From: Devosia riboflavina
GTDB lineage: Bacteria; Pseudomonadota; Alphaproteobacteria; Rhizobiales; Devosiaceae
Length of the DNA: 64,000 nucleotides
Reading direction: 5' to 3'
Assembly (NCBI RefSeq): GCF_000743575.1
Contig: NZ_JQGC01000028.1
Coordinates: 1-64,000, forward strand
Numbering within the stretch: the first letter of the stretch is position 1; each line of letters opens with the position of its first letter. Shown here piece after piece: positions 53,138 to 61,089 of the stretch. The position numbers and the translations under genes were made by a program. The notes beneath the pieces were generated by a model. It saw only the letters and a list, made by a program, of their open reading frames with translations, had not been told where the DNA came from and ran no database searches.

Positions 53138-53430
53138 TCGTCAAGCAATGTATCAAGATCTCGAGCTGAGGACGTTATCCTGACGACGACCACCTCATCG
53201 GGGTTCACGACATAGATGATCGCGTAATTCTCGAATGGCCGCCGCCGATATCCGCGGCCTTCGTATCTCGGGATGAGCGCATAACGTTCTGCGCTCTCGG
53301 CCAGTCCGGCGCAGGCCTGCAAGAGTCTATCGGTATAGATCTCCGCCTGAAGGACACTGTCGGCGGCGATGAAAGTGGCGATGTCCAGCAAATCCTGTTC
53401 AGCGAGATCGGAAAGCCGGACTCGCATCAA
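53134..53430 (-). CDS. parE: Type II toxin of the ParE/RelE family
   Basis: 98 residues with the ParE pattern: RLSDLAEQDLLDIATFIAAD at the start, then RYALIPRYEGRGYRRRPFENYAIIYVVN and VVVVRITSSARDLDTLL at the end. ParE toxins block DNA gyrase; RelE relatives cut mRNA, and the two cannot be separated here, though the antitoxin type favours ParE. It follows parD with a 4-base overlap (53427-53430). It is convergent with dsbB and overlaps it by four bases. Confidence 0.88.
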   Translation of the reverse strand: MMRVRLSDLAEQDLLDIATFIAADSVLQAEIYTDRLLQACAGLAESAERYALIPRYEGRGYRRRPFENYAIIYVVNPDEVVVVRITSSARDLDTLLDD

Positions 53431-53690
53431 GAGGCTTTCTTCGCGGCAATTGCAGCGATGTGCCGCTGGACGTTAGCCATTACCTCTTCCAACGATTTAG
53501 TCCTGCCAGCGTCGATATCGGCCTGCCCCGCGGCAAGCATCGCATCCAGCTCCCGCAGCCTGGCCTCGCGCTCCTGCACCAGCCGCACGCCTTCGCGCAA
53601 AACTTCACTCTTGGAATTATATCGCCCGTTCTCGACAAGATCGTTCACGACCTTTTCGAGCGTCGCACCCAGATCCGCACTGATCGCCAT
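53427..53690 (-). CDS. parD: Antitoxin of the ParD/CopG family
   Basis: 87 residues from ATG at 53688-53690 (an ATG eight codons up is less likely). The ribbon-helix-helix domain covers residues 1-45: AISADLGATLEKVVNDLVEN, GRYNSKSEVLREGVRLV. The C-terminal half binds the toxin (AAGQADIDAGRTKSLEEVMA). ParD neutralises ParE and represses the pair through the perfect palindrome just upstream (53711-53735). Placement between dsbB and the HNH gene suggests an independently moving module. Confidence 0.88.
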   Translation of the reverse strand: MAISADLGATLEKVVNDLVENGRYNSKSEVLREGVRLVQEREARLRELDAMLAAGQADIDAGRTKSLEEVMANVQRHIAAIAAKKAS

Positions 53691-53710
53691 GTCACCATCT
53701 CCTGCAAAGC

Positions 53711-53735
53711 TCATCCAATAATAGTTATTGGATGA
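53711..53735 (-). promoter_or_regulatory. Palindromic operator of parDE
   Basis: TCATCCAATAA (53711-53721), TAG, and TTATTGGATGA (53725-53735): perfect 11-base arms, 21 bases upstream of the parD start. This is the expected binding site of the ParD ribbon-helix-helix protein, with an AT-rich -10-like core. Confidence 0.75.
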
Positions 53736-53767
53736 CCCAACAGCAAGTCCGGACGACTACGAACAGA

Positions 53768-54325
53768 TCACGGCTCGAGCTCGATGTCCCAATAGAGATA
53801 GTCGAGCCAGCTCTTGTGCAGGTGGTTGGGCGGAAACGCCCGGCCATTATTGTGCAGGTCATGCACAGTCGGCGCGAACGGCGCCTGATGCGGGAACATT
53901 TTTATCTCGCTCGGCAGCCGATTGGCTTTCCTGAGATTACACGGCGCACAGGCAGCCACCACGTTCTCCCACGTCGTCAAACCGCCCTTCGAGCGCGGAA
54001 TAACGTGGTCGAAGGTGAGATCATCGCGCGATCCGCAATACTGGCACTGGAAGCGATCGCGGAGAAAAACGTTGAAGCGGGTAAAGGCAGGATGCCGCGC
54101 CGGTCGCACATAGTCCTTGAGCGAAACCACGCTCGGCAGACGCATTTCGAAGCTCGGTGAATGGATCACCGTGTCGTAGTGCGAAACGATGTTCACTCGC
54201 TCGAGGAACACCGCCTTGATCGCGTCCTGCCACGACCACAACGATAAGGGATAATAGCTGAGCGGCCGGAAATCGGCGTTCAGCACGAGAGCGGGACAGG
54301 CCTCAGGCGACACATGGATGGTCAC
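53768..54325 (-). CDS. HNH endonuclease
   Basis: 185 residues. The HNH motif with its zinc frame is complete: CQYCGSRDDLTFDHVIPRSK, GGLTTWENVVAACAPCNLRK. The N-terminal part (VLNADFRPLSYYPLSLWSWQ DAIKAVFLERVNIV, split here only for length) matches a broadly conserved single-copy HNH family. It is not linked to a methylase, so it is not a restriction system by itself. Its DNA target and task are unknown; the family is widespread in Hyphomicrobiales. Confidence 0.9.
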   Translation of the reverse strand: MTIHVSPEACPALVLNADFRPLSYYPLSLWSWQDAIKAVFLERVNIVSHYDTVIHSPSFEMRLPSVVSLKDYVRPARHPAFTRFNVFLRDRFQCQYCGSRDDLTFDHVIPRSKGGLTTWENVVAACAPCNLRKANRLPSEIKMFPHQAPFAPTVHDLHNNGRAFPPNHLHKSWLDYLYWDIELEP

Positions 54326-54414
54326 GAGAGTCTCCCGAAGCGGGAATCTGTTAAGTCCATAGCCCCTTTATAATAAGCCCTTTGTGTCAGGGCTGTGAAG
54401 CGGGGATGAAGGAC

Positions 54415-55068
54415 TTATTTCGCTGCGACACGCCCGATAAATTCAGCGGCAAAGCCGAGCCCATCCGGGGCAATTCCATGCCCCACGCCGCGGCTCACGT
54501 GATAGCTGACATCAAAGCCCGCCTCATCGAGCAAAGCATTGGCGTCGCTCGAAAGATTGGGATCGACCACATCGTCCATATCGCCGTGAACGAGGCAGAC
54601 CGGCGGCTTCGCGAGTGCGTCCCTGCCAAATCCCTCGGGCGGCAAAAAGGCACCGGAAAAACCGATGATTCCCATGAGCTTTTCGGGCAGAGCCGTGCCC
54701 ACATGCAACGCCATCATCGCGCCCTGGCTGAACCCGGCGAGGATCGTCCGCTCCGGCGTGATTCCCGTCTGCGCCCAGAGGTCGCGCAAGAACCCTTCGA
54801 GCACGGGCCGCGCCTCGATGACGCCAGTTTGCCGGCTCGCCAGCCGATCCCCCGTCCAGTCTATCGGAAACCACTGAAACCCGCCCATTTCCGTGCCGAT
54901 CGGCGCATTGGGCGACACGAACAGCGCACCTGGAAGGAGGTGCCGCCAATGCGGCGCGAGGCCGATGAGATCATTGCCGTCGCTGCCATAGCCATGGAGC
55001 AGAACCACCGCAGCGTCGGGCGCTTGCCCATTGGCTGGCGGCATCATCGGCCCCGAAAGCTTGGTCAC
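54415..55068 (-). CDS. Alpha/beta hydrolase, phospholipase/carboxylesterase type
   Basis: 217 residues. The catalytic triad is visible: Ser in LAGFSQGAMMAL near residue 114, Asp in VHGDMDDVVDP near 165, His in GVGHGIAPDG near 198, with an oxyanion HGYGSDGND at the start. It resembles YpfH/carboxylesterase 2-type enzymes that act on short acyl esters; the true substrate is unknown. The start codon overlaps the glycosylase stop by four bases (55065-55068), so the two are cotranslated. Confidence 0.9.
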   Translation of the reverse strand: MTKLSGPMMPPANGQAPDAAVVLLHGYGSDGNDLIGLAPHWRHLLPGALFVSPNAPIGTEMGGFQWFPIDWTGDRLASRQTGVIEARPVLEGFLRDLWAQTGITPERTILAGFSQGAMMALHVGTALPEKLMGIIGFSGAFLPPEGFGRDALAKPPVCLVHGDMDDVVDPNLSSDANALLDEAGFDVSYHVSRGVGHGIAPDGLGFAAEFIGRVAAK

Positions 55069-55742
55069 AGCAAAATTCCTTCCTTGTCGCGCAGAATGGC
55101 GAAATATCGCCAGAACAGCAGCGCCGCGGCCGACCGATGCGGCGACCAGTTTTCGGCCATGCCGATCATCTCCTTGATCGTCGGCCGGACGTCAAGGCCG
55201 AGCCCATGATGCGCCGCTTTCAGCAAAGCCAGGTCCCCTGCCGGGAAAATATCGGGATGTGCAGCACAGAAGAGCAGATAGACTTCGGCCGTCCAGGGCC
55301 CAATCCCTTTTAGCGCCACCAGCGCCTTGATCGCCTCTTCGGCCGGCAGAGCATCGACCTCGGCAAAGTTGAGCTCCCCCGCCCCAACCGCCTCGGCAAT
55401 CGTCCGTACCGCCAGAAATTTCCCGCGCGAAAACCCAACGCCGCGCACCGTCTCCTCGTCGAGCAAAAGATAAGATTCCGGTTCCAGCGCTCCCGGCAAT
55501 TTTTCGAACCGCCCCCAGATGGCGGCAGCGCTCTGTACCGAAAGTTGCTGCCCGCAGATCACCTTGGCCATGCCGGCAAATCCCTTGGGATTAACCCGCG
55601 GCAACACTGCCCCGACGCGCTCCCGCATCGGCAGCAATTGCGGCACCATGGCGATCAGATGGTCGAGATGCACCGCGACGCCCTCGGCCGTATCGATCCG
55701 CGGTGACGCTCCGGGCGCAAAAGTGCTAGTCGGTAAAATCAT
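55065..55742 (-). CDS. DNA-3-methyladenine glycosylase (AlkA-type, HhH-GPD)
   Basis: 225 residues. The helix-hairpin-helix is LVALKGIGPWTAEVYLLFCA near 145-165, and the catalytic Asp is in FPAGDLALLKA near 174. Also present: FAGMAKVICGQQLSVQSAAAIW. The enzyme removes alkylated bases from DNA. The only ATG that keeps the conserved N terminus is at 55740-55742, which overlaps the ATG of gluQRS on the other strand (bases 55740-55743 are CATG). Alternative: the internal ATG at 55649, which would cut conserved residues. Confidence 0.92.
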   Translation of the reverse strand: MILPTSTFAPGASPRIDTAEGVAVHLDHLIAMVPQLLPMRERVGAVLPRVNPKGFAGMAKVICGQQLSVQSAAAIWGRFEKLPGALEPESYLLLDEETVRGVGFSRGKFLAVRTIAEAVGAGELNFAEVDALPAEEAIKALVALKGIGPWTAEVYLLFCAAHPDIFPAGDLALLKAAHHGLGLDVRPTIKEMIGMAENWSPHRSAAALLFWRYFAILRDKEGILL

Positions 55743-56586
55743 GAAAGAACCAATTCTTCGTTTCGCCCCGAGCCCCAATGGGCGCCTGCATCTCGGCCAC
55801 GCGCTTTCGGCGCTCGTGACCTGGCAGGCAGCCGAAATTTTCGGCGGCACGACGCTTTTGCGCATCGAAGACATCGACATCACGCGCTGTAAACCCGAAT
55901 TTACCGAAGCCATTTTCGAGGACCTCAATTGGCTCGGCCTCTCTTGGCCCGAACCAGTCCTCATCCAGTCCGAACGCTTCGAGATTTACGCTGAAGCCGC
56001 CAATCGCCTGCGCCAGCGCGATCTCATCTATCCCTGCTACTGCTCCCGCTCCGATATTGCTTCCAAGGCCGAAGACACCGACCCCGATGGCGCGCCCATC
56101 TACCCCCGCACCTGCAAGCATCTCTCCAATCAAGAACGCATCGAGCGTCTCGAACGCGGCGATCCCGTCCAGTTTCGCCTCCATACCGATCGCGCCGTGG
56201 AAGAGGCCGGCATGCTGACCTTCACCGTCATTGGCCCCACCCTCAGCGATCGCCCGCAAATCCGCTATGCCCGCCCCCAGCGCTGGGGCGATGTCGTGCT
56301 GCAACGCAAGGATATCGGCACCAGCTACCACCTCAGCGTCGTCGTCGACGACGCTGCGCAGAACGTGACGCACATCACTAGGGGCCGCGACATGGAAGCG
56401 GCAACCGATATCCACGTCCTCCTGCAAATGCTGCTGGGCTTTTCGACACCCATCTACCACTTCCATCGCCTCCTCCTCGGCGACGACGGACAAAAACTCG
56501 CCAAATCCAAAAACAGCAAAACCCTCGCCGACTTGCGCAGCGAGGGCTGGACTGCCGATGATGTGAGAAGAGCAGTGGGCTTCTAG
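55741..56586 (+). CDS. gluQRS: Glutamyl-Q tRNA(Asp) synthetase
   Basis: 281 residues. It is the short GluRS paralogue without the anticodon-binding domain: the ATP motif FAPSPNGRLHLGHALSA near residue 9, Cys pair YPCYCSRSD with a later RTCKHL for zinc, and KLAKSKNSK as the second signature near 255. It charges glutamate onto the queuosine of tRNA-Asp. The ATG at 55741 overlaps the divergent glycosylase ATG by two bases, leaving no room for a normal leader in the gap, so its promoter must lie inside the glycosylase gene. Confidence 0.95.
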   Translation: MKEPILRFAPSPNGRLHLGHALSALVTWQAAEIFGGTTLLRIEDIDITRCKPEFTEAIFEDLNWLGLSWPEPVLIQSERFEIYAEAANRLRQRDLIYPCYCSRSDIASKAEDTDPDGAPIYPRTCKHLSNQERIERLERGDPVQFRLHTDRAVEEAGMLTFTVIGPTLSDRPQIRYARPQRWGDVVLQRKDIGTSYHLSVVVDDAAQNVTHITRGRDMEAATDIHVLLQMLLGFSTPIYHFHRLLLGDDGQKLAKSKNSKTLADLRSEGWTADDVRRAVGF

Positions 56587-56593
56587 TTACCCG

Positions 56594-56759
56594 CCCCACC
56601 CACCGGCCTCCCCTCGCCCCTTGAGGGAGAGGGACAGACCAACTTTGCGTTCAGCAAATTGGTCAGGGTGAGGGGTATCCCTCCTCCGCATAGGAGTGGG
56701 GGACAAATCCCATACCCCTCATCCGCCCTTCGGGCACCTTCTCCCGCAAGGGGAGAAGG
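56594..56759. repeat. Intergenic palindrome, family R5 (copy 3)
   Basis: Contains CCCTCGCCCCTTGAGGGAGA, the hairpin around AACTTTGCGTTCAGCAAATT, the CCTCATCCGCCCTTCGGGCA element and a CTTCTCCCGCAAGGGGAGAA hairpin end. It matches 41023-41220 over most of its length. It lies between convergent gluQRS and the epimerase gene. Confidence 0.87.
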
Positions 56760-56785
56760 CGAAAGAACCGGGACCCCAGTGGCCG

Positions 56786-57736
56786 TTAGGCCGCGAGCTT
56801 TTTCGCACCCACCAACTCCTCCACCGTCGCCCGGACCGCCTCCTCAAACGGTGTCCCGAAATCCAGCCCCAGCAGCGCATCGAGCCGTGGATCGACCAGT
56901 TCCATCTCGTTGAGCCACAGATACCGCATGCGATAAATGTCCCGCATGACCGGATTGAACAGCCCCACCGCCCGGATCATCCACCATTGCAGCGGCGACA
57001 CCGCAACCTTGCCCGGCAATGCCGTCTGGATCGCGCCCATCATCTGCCCGTGCGACACCCAGTGTCCGGCAAAATGAAAATTTTCGTACCGTCCAAGCGT
57101 CTCCCGCTTCTCCGCCAGCACCGCAAAGGCGCGCGCAAGGTCTGGCAGATAAGCCCAGCTATGGCGCAGCTTCAGGTCGCTCATGTGGTAGAGTTTCCCC
57201 TTGGCGATATCCATCATCATCGCCGCCTCGAACCACTCCCCGCGATTGCCTGGCCCGAAGAAGTCGCCACCGCGCAGAATGATCGTCTGGAACTTCCCCG
57301 CCGCCGAAGCCTCGCGCAGCATGGTTTCGAGCCGGATGCGGATTTCCCCGCGCGGCGCCTCGGCACTCTGCCGCGTTGCGGGCGACACGGTCCGATCCCC
57401 AGCCCGATAATTGTAGATCGTCCCCGGAAAGAGCAGCGTCTTGCCGCTATTACCCAGCGCATCGATCACCACCTGCAACTGCCGTTCAGAGGCGCCATTG
57501 CCCCACTGATGGTAGGGCAGGTGCAGTGCATGCACGACCACATCGGCATCGGCAATCGCCGCCCGCACCACCTCGACATCATCCGCATCGCCGGCAACAA
57601 ACGCCGTGCCGCTGACCGGCTTGCGGTTCGTCCGCCCCAGCCCCGTTACGCTCCAGCCCGCATCGCGAAAGGCGATCATTGCCGCATTGCCGATATGGCC
57701 ATTGCTCCCCAAAACCGTCACTTTACCCTTGGTCAT
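56786..57736 (-). CDS. NAD(P)-dependent epimerase/dehydratase family protein
   Basis: 316 residues from ATG at 57734-57736. The extended SDR dinucleotide motif is VTVLGSNGHIGNAAMIAFRD at the N terminus, and a central LLFPGTIYNYRAGD with the active Tyr and a Lys further on (GTIYNY... RIRLETML). The C-terminal half carries the substrate side (AYLPDLARAFAVLAEKRE, FHFAGHWVSHGQMM). Substrate unknown. It is divergent from a LysR regulator with an 88-base gap, so it is the probable target of that regulator. Confidence 0.88.
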   Translation of the reverse strand: MTKGKVTVLGSNGHIGNAAMIAFRDAGWSVTGLGRTNRKPVSGTAFVAGDADDVEVVRAAIADADVVVHALHLPYHQWGNGASERQLQVVIDALGNSGKTLLFPGTIYNYRAGDRTVSPATRQSAEAPRGEIRIRLETMLREASAAGKFQTIILRGGDFFGPGNRGEWFEAAMMMDIAKGKLYHMSDLKLRHSWAYLPDLARAFAVLAEKRETLGRYENFHFAGHWVSHGQMMGAIQTALPGKVAVSPLQWWMIRAVGLFNPVMRDIYRMRYLWLNEMELVDPRLDALLGLDFGTPFEEAVRATVEELVGAKKLAA

Positions 57737-57816
57737 TCTGCGTCTCCTTGACTTGCTGGAGACCAAAATGCCCGCTACAGATTTTTATAGCGATTGGCCA
57801 AATTTCGAGATTTGAT

Positions 57817-57830
57817 ATTCAATCATGAAT
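57817..57830. promoter_or_regulatory. Candidate LysR operator between the epimerase and LysR genes
   Basis: ATTCA-ATCA-TGAAT is a 14-base interrupted palindrome that overlaps the first codons of the LysR gene. LysR sites often contain T-N11-A inside such repeats. The rest of the 88-base gap is AT-rich. Confidence 0.4.
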
Positions 57831-58715
57831 AGAGAGCCTGACTGGTCCCTCTGGCGCAGCTTTGCCGGTGTCATCGAGCACGGCTCGCTCTCCGCGGCCG
57901 CCCGCGCCCTCAATTCGAGCCAGCCGACCATCGGCCGCCATATCGAACTCCTCGAATCTCAGCTTGGCCTGCCGCTCTTCGAGCGCAGCCTTTCCGGCCT
58001 CAAGCCGAACGGCACGGCGCTAAAACTCTATGGCCCCATAGCACAGGCGCAAACCGCCCTTGCCGAGGCAGCAATGATGGCCGAAGGCGCCCAGGACGAA
58101 ACCGGCGGCACGGTGCGCATCACCGCCAGCGCCATGATCTCCAACTATGTGCTGCCCGAAATCCTCGTCCCCATCCGCGCCCTCCATCCGCGCATCGCGC
58201 TCGAAAGCGTCCCGTCGGATTCGGCCGAAAACATCCTCATGCGCGAGGCCGATATCGCCATCCGCATGTTCCGCCCCACCCAGCTCGAACTGGTGACAAA
58301 GCACCTCGGGGACATCCCTCTCGTCCCCGCCGCCCATGAGCGTTACCTCTCCCGCCGTGGCCGCCCGACGACGCTGGCCGAACTCTGGCAGCACGACATG
58401 CTCGGCTTCGATCGCTCCAGCGCCATCGTCACCCACGCACAAAAACTCGGCTATTCGCTCAACCGCGAAAACTTCATCATCCGCTCCGACGACCAGCCAC
58501 ACCTATGGGAATTGCTGCGTGCCGGCCTCGGCATCGGCTTTGCCCAGGCCAATCTCGTGCGCCGCACGCCGGGCCTTGTTGCCCTCCCCATCGACATCGC
58601 CATCCCGCCTCTGCCGGTCTGGCTCACCACGCACAGGGAATTGTACACCTCCCACCGCATCCGCGCCGTTTATGATGCCTTGGCGAGTGGCCTTCTCGCC
58701 TATATTGAGAGCTGA
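57825..58715 (+). CDS. LysR-family transcription regulator
   Basis: 296 residues. The winged helix is in residues 1-65 (FAGVIEHGSLSAAARALNSS, QPTIGRHIELLESQLG, LPLFERSLSGL). The effector domain covers about 90-290. It activates or represses genes in response to a small ligand; the ligand is unknown. It is divergent from the epimerase gene, the usual LysR arrangement, so it probably controls that gene and itself through sites in the 88-base gap. Confidence 0.93.
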   Translation: MNREPDWSLWRSFAGVIEHGSLSAAARALNSSQPTIGRHIELLESQLGLPLFERSLSGLKPNGTALKLYGPIAQAQTALAEAAMMAEGAQDETGGTVRITASAMISNYVLPEILVPIRALHPRIALESVPSDSAENILMREADIAIRMFRPTQLELVTKHLGDIPLVPAAHERYLSRRGRPTTLAELWQHDMLGFDRSSAIVTHAQKLGYSLNRENFIIRSDDQPHLWELLRAGLGIGFAQANLVRRTPGLVALPIDIAIPPLPVWLTTHRELYTSHRIRAVYDALASGLLAYIES

Positions 58716-58736
58716 ACCGGCAAGGAGGCCAAACCC

Positions 58737-58937
58737 ATGCAAACTCTTCTCAATATCGGCATCGCGCTGGCCCTGCTGTTCGTCATCGTGGTCCTCGGCA
58801 TGGGCCTCTGGAACATGACCAAGGGCGGCTCGGCCAATACCAGCCAGCGCCTCATGCGCCTGCGCGTCATGGGCCAGGCCGTCGCCATTCTCTTGTTGAT
58901 CGGCGCGCTGTTCTTCTTCGGCGGTGGCCGCGGCTAA
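58737..58937 (+). CDS. HIG1-domain (twin transmembrane) protein
   Basis: 66 residues: two membrane helices (about 3-25 and 44-62) flank a conserved loop MTKGGSANTSQRLMRLRVMG, the signature of the alphaproteobacterial HIG1 domain protein. Mitochondrial HIG1/RCF proteins assist cytochrome oxidase assembly, so a respiratory role is plausible. It starts 21 bases after the LysR stop on the same strand. There is little else to see in a protein this short. Confidence 0.85.
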   Translation: MQTLLNIGIALALLFVIVVLGMGLWNMTKGGSANTSQRLMRLRVMGQAVAILLLIGALFFFGGGRG

Positions 58938-58970
58938 GCCAACAGGCCCCACACCGTCCTTCGGCTCTTT

Positions 58971-59044
58971 CGTCACCAGCGGGCTTGTCCCGGTAGTCTA
59001 TGCGGAGGCGAGATGGATTGCCGGGACAAGCCCGGCAATGACGA
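58971..59044. repeat. Intergenic palindrome, family R4 (copy 2)
   Basis: CGTCACCAGCGGGCTTGTCC on the left and CCGGGACAAGCCCGGCAATG on the right pair, with TATGCGGAGGCGAGATGGAT between. It is the reverse-oriented sibling of 49206-49277. It lies between the HIG1 and rhomboid genes. Confidence 0.85.
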
Positions 59045-59108
59045 CGGAGGGGCCTATCCCGTAGCCGGGCTTCATTTATGATGGTTCGGCTCGCCGAGGA
59101 GAAGAAAC

Positions 59109-59792
59109 CTGTTCCTGCCCCTGCATGACGTCAATCCGCATCGCCATGTCAGATTTCCCTATGTCACTTACGGGCTGATCGCGCTCAATATTCTGGTCTT
59201 CATCATCCAGGCGACGCTGCCGCCTGCAGCCTTTGATGAAGCAACGATCTATTTCGGCATGATCCCCATCGTGGTGCGCGACGTCTATCCCGCACCCCTC
59301 CCCTGGCTGCCCGATTGGGCAACACTCGTCACCTACGCCTTCCTCCACGCCGATTGGCTGCATCTTCTCTCGAACATGCTGTTCCTCTGGGTATTTGGCG
59401 ACAATATCGAAGACGCCATGGGGCACCTGCGCTTCCTCGTCTTCTATCTCCTCTGCGCCGTGCTCGCCGCCCTCGCCCATCTCGCCTTCAATCTCGACGG
59501 CAATGGCCCGCTCATCGGCGCCTCCGGCGCCGTCGCCGGCGTCATGGGCGCCTATATTCTTCTGTTCCCCCATGCCCGCGTCTTCGTCCTCGCGCGCATC
59601 GTCATCCCCATTCCGCTGCCGGTTCCCGCCTTCTGGATGCTGGGCTTCTGGGTCGCCACGCAGCTCTTCTATGTCGTCATAGGATCGCAGGAATCCGTCG
59701 CCTGGTGGGCTCATATCGGTGGCTTCGTCGCGGGTGTCGTCTTGGCCGCGCTGATGCGTCGCCGCGGCGTCATGCTTTTAGGCGGTCGGTAG
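59109..59792 (+). CDS. Rhomboid family intramembrane serine protease (probable CTG start)
   Basis: 227 residues if translation begins at CTG 59109, seven bases after GAGGAG (59096-59101). The conserved N terminus (LPLHDVNP...VRFPYVTYGLIALN) begins there, and no ATG, GTG or TTG lies between the in-frame stop at 59079 and the first in-frame ATG at 59259, which would remove it along with helix 1. Six or so membrane helices, catalytic Ser in LIGASGAVAGVMGAY and His in WAHIGGFVAGV are visible. Rhomboids cut proteins within the membrane; substrate unknown. An N-terminal sequencing test would settle the start. Confidence 0.85.
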   Translation: MFLPLHDVNPHRHVRFPYVTYGLIALNILVFIIQATLPPAAFDEATIYFGMIPIVVRDVYPAPLPWLPDWATLVTYAFLHADWLHLLSNMLFLWVFGDNIEDAMGHLRFLVFYLLCAVLAALAHLAFNLDGNGPLIGASGAVAGVMGAYILLFPHARVFVLARIVIPIPLPVPAFWMLGFWVATQLFYVVIGSQESVAWWAHIGGFVAGVVLAALMRRRGVMLLGGR

Positions 59793-59857
59793 AAGGTTTC
59801 TTTACCCTGCCCTGCTAGGCTCCTGGCGTCTTATAGTATTGCGTCAGGAAGACTCTT

Positions 59858-60040
59858 ATGGACACCGATCTCGCCTCCAGCCTCATGGTGGCCCGCACCG
59901 CACAGACCCAGCAGTCCGTGCAGTTGGCGGTGTTCAAAAAATCCCACGACATGCAGACCCAGCTTCTCGACATGCTCCTGCAGCCTGCCCAGGCCGTTCT
60001 GCCGCCGGGCCAGGGCACGCAGGTCGACAAGACCGCCTGA
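59858..60040 (+). CDS. YjfB-like putative motility protein
   Basis: 60 residues, soluble: MDTDLASSLMVARTAQTQQS, then VQLAVFKKSHDMQTQLLDML and a Pro/Gln-rich tail. The AVFKKSHDMQTQLLDMLLQ segment matches the YjfB family of small 'putative motility' proteins, whose function is not known. Another small gene follows after 10 bases and may be a partner. A tiny ORF in this place is supported by family resemblance and a plausible start, but the length keeps confidence moderate. Confidence 0.65.
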   Translation: MDTDLASSLMVARTAQTQQSVQLAVFKKSHDMQTQLLDMLLQPAQAVLPPGQGTQVDKTA

Positions 60041-60050
60041 GACCTTCCCG

Positions 60051-60254
60051 ATGAGTAATGCCCTCGGCACGAGCACATCGGTCATGATCAACCGCATCGC
60101 CACCCGCGAAGGCGCCTCGGCCAACACGCTTCTAGCGCAGGTCGCAAAAATGCGCGGCGAAATGGCGCTCACACAAAGCAAGGCAAAGCCCGAAGCCCTG
60201 CCCGACATCGTGCGCAATCCTATCAATGGGGCGGAAGTGGATCTGATAGTTTAG
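60051..60254 (+). CDS. Hypothetical small protein after the YjfB-like gene
   Basis: 67 residues: MSNALGTSTSVMINRIATRE at the start, a helical GASANTLLAQVAKMRGEMAL and a hydrophilic end NPINGAEVDLIV. No family is recognised and no membrane segment is seen. It lies 10 bases after the YjfB-like gene on the same strand, so it may be cotranscribed with it. An unrelated short ORF cannot be excluded. Confidence 0.5.
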   Translation: MSNALGTSTSVMINRIATREGASANTLLAQVAKMRGEMALTQSKAKPEALPDIVRNPINGAEVDLIV

Positions 60255-60267
60255 CTCACCAAACTAT

Positions 60268-60400
60268 CAGTAGACCTCATCCTGAGGTGCGAAGCGTAGC
60301 GTAGCCTCGAAGGACGGGGTCGTGCCACCGACGTTCCAGTGCCACGCCCCCGTGGTTCGAGGCTTTGCCCTGCAAAGCACCTCACCATGAGGGCTACTGA
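60268..60400. repeat. Intergenic palindrome, family R6 (single copy)
   Basis: GACCTCATCCTGAGGTGCGA at the left pairs with GCAAAGCACCTCACCATGAG at the right, with a nested GCCTCGAAGGACGG/GGTTCGAGGC part. Elements starting CTCATCCTGAGG are common between genes in Bradyrhizobium and relatives. It sits between the convergent small gene and tlpA. Confidence 0.8.
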
Positions 60401-60403
60401 CAA

Positions 60404-61066
60404 CTAACCCCTCAGCCCAATCAGCGCCTCGACCACCGCCCTGCCATCCTTGCTGTGCCACTCCGCCGGCCCCTGCAGCACGGCAAGCTCACACCCTTCG
60501 GGATCAAGCAGCAGCGTCGCCGGCAGACCCACGGCCACCGCCTCGCGCTTCAGCCGGTCAAAGGCGGCAAAAGTGTTGTCGGCATAAAGCGGCAGGTTTT
60601 CAAACTTGCCCTCGGCCAAAAATTCCTCGGCCTTCGCCAATCCACCCTCGCCAATATCGAGATTGATCGGCACGACTTGGAACTTGTCCGAATTGTATTC
60701 CGTCGCAATGGCATCGAGCGCCGGCATTTCTTCGCGGCACGGCACGCACCAGCTCGCCCAGAAATTGACCAGCAGCGCCTTGCCCGAAAAATCGCCCAGC
60801 GTCATCTCCGTACCATCGGCGCTCTTGAACGCCAGATCGGCATAACCCCGCCCCTCGCCGGTGCCATTGACCGCCGCCAGTTCGCCTACCGCGGCGGCAT
60901 CCACGATCTGCGCCTGTGCCGCCTGCACGGGACACGAGTTGGCCGAGGCAGCATTGCCGAGATAGACCCACGAAGCTATAGCTACGCCCAATCCGGCAAC
61001 CCCCATCGCCGCATAAGGCTGCCAGCGCCGCGGTGCTACTGGCTTGGCTGCGTTGGTGTCCGACAT
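60404..61066 (-). CDS. tlpA: Thiol:disulfide interchange protein TlpA
   Basis: 220 residues. A cytoplasmic N terminus is followed by one anchor helix (about 17-37), then a periplasmic thioredoxin domain with the active pair CVPC in [19 protein letters not shown] near residue 107. Alphaproteobacterial TlpA reduces copper-transfer proteins and CcoG-type partners for cytochrome oxidase assembly. It is divergent from argH with a 23-base gap, a conserved neighbourhood in the order. Confidence 0.93.
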   Translation of the reverse strand: MSDTNAAKPVAPRRWQPYAAMGVAGLGVAIASWVYLGNAASANSCPVQAAQAQIVDAAAVGELAAVNGTGEGRGYADLAFKSADGTEMTLGDFSGKALLVNFWASWCVPCREEMPALDAIATEYNSDKFQVVPINLDIGEGGLAKAEEFLAEGKFENLPLYADNTFAAFDRLKREAVAVGLPATLLLDPEGCELAVLQGPAEWHSKDGRAVVEALIGLRG

Positions 61067-61089
61067 GGGCTACTCCCGAAAGGCATAAG

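Noticed and set aside
53427..54325. A restriction-modification or defence island formed by parDE and the HNH gene
   Set aside because: There is no methylase, helicase or other defence gene, and the HNH family is a common single-copy protein in the order.
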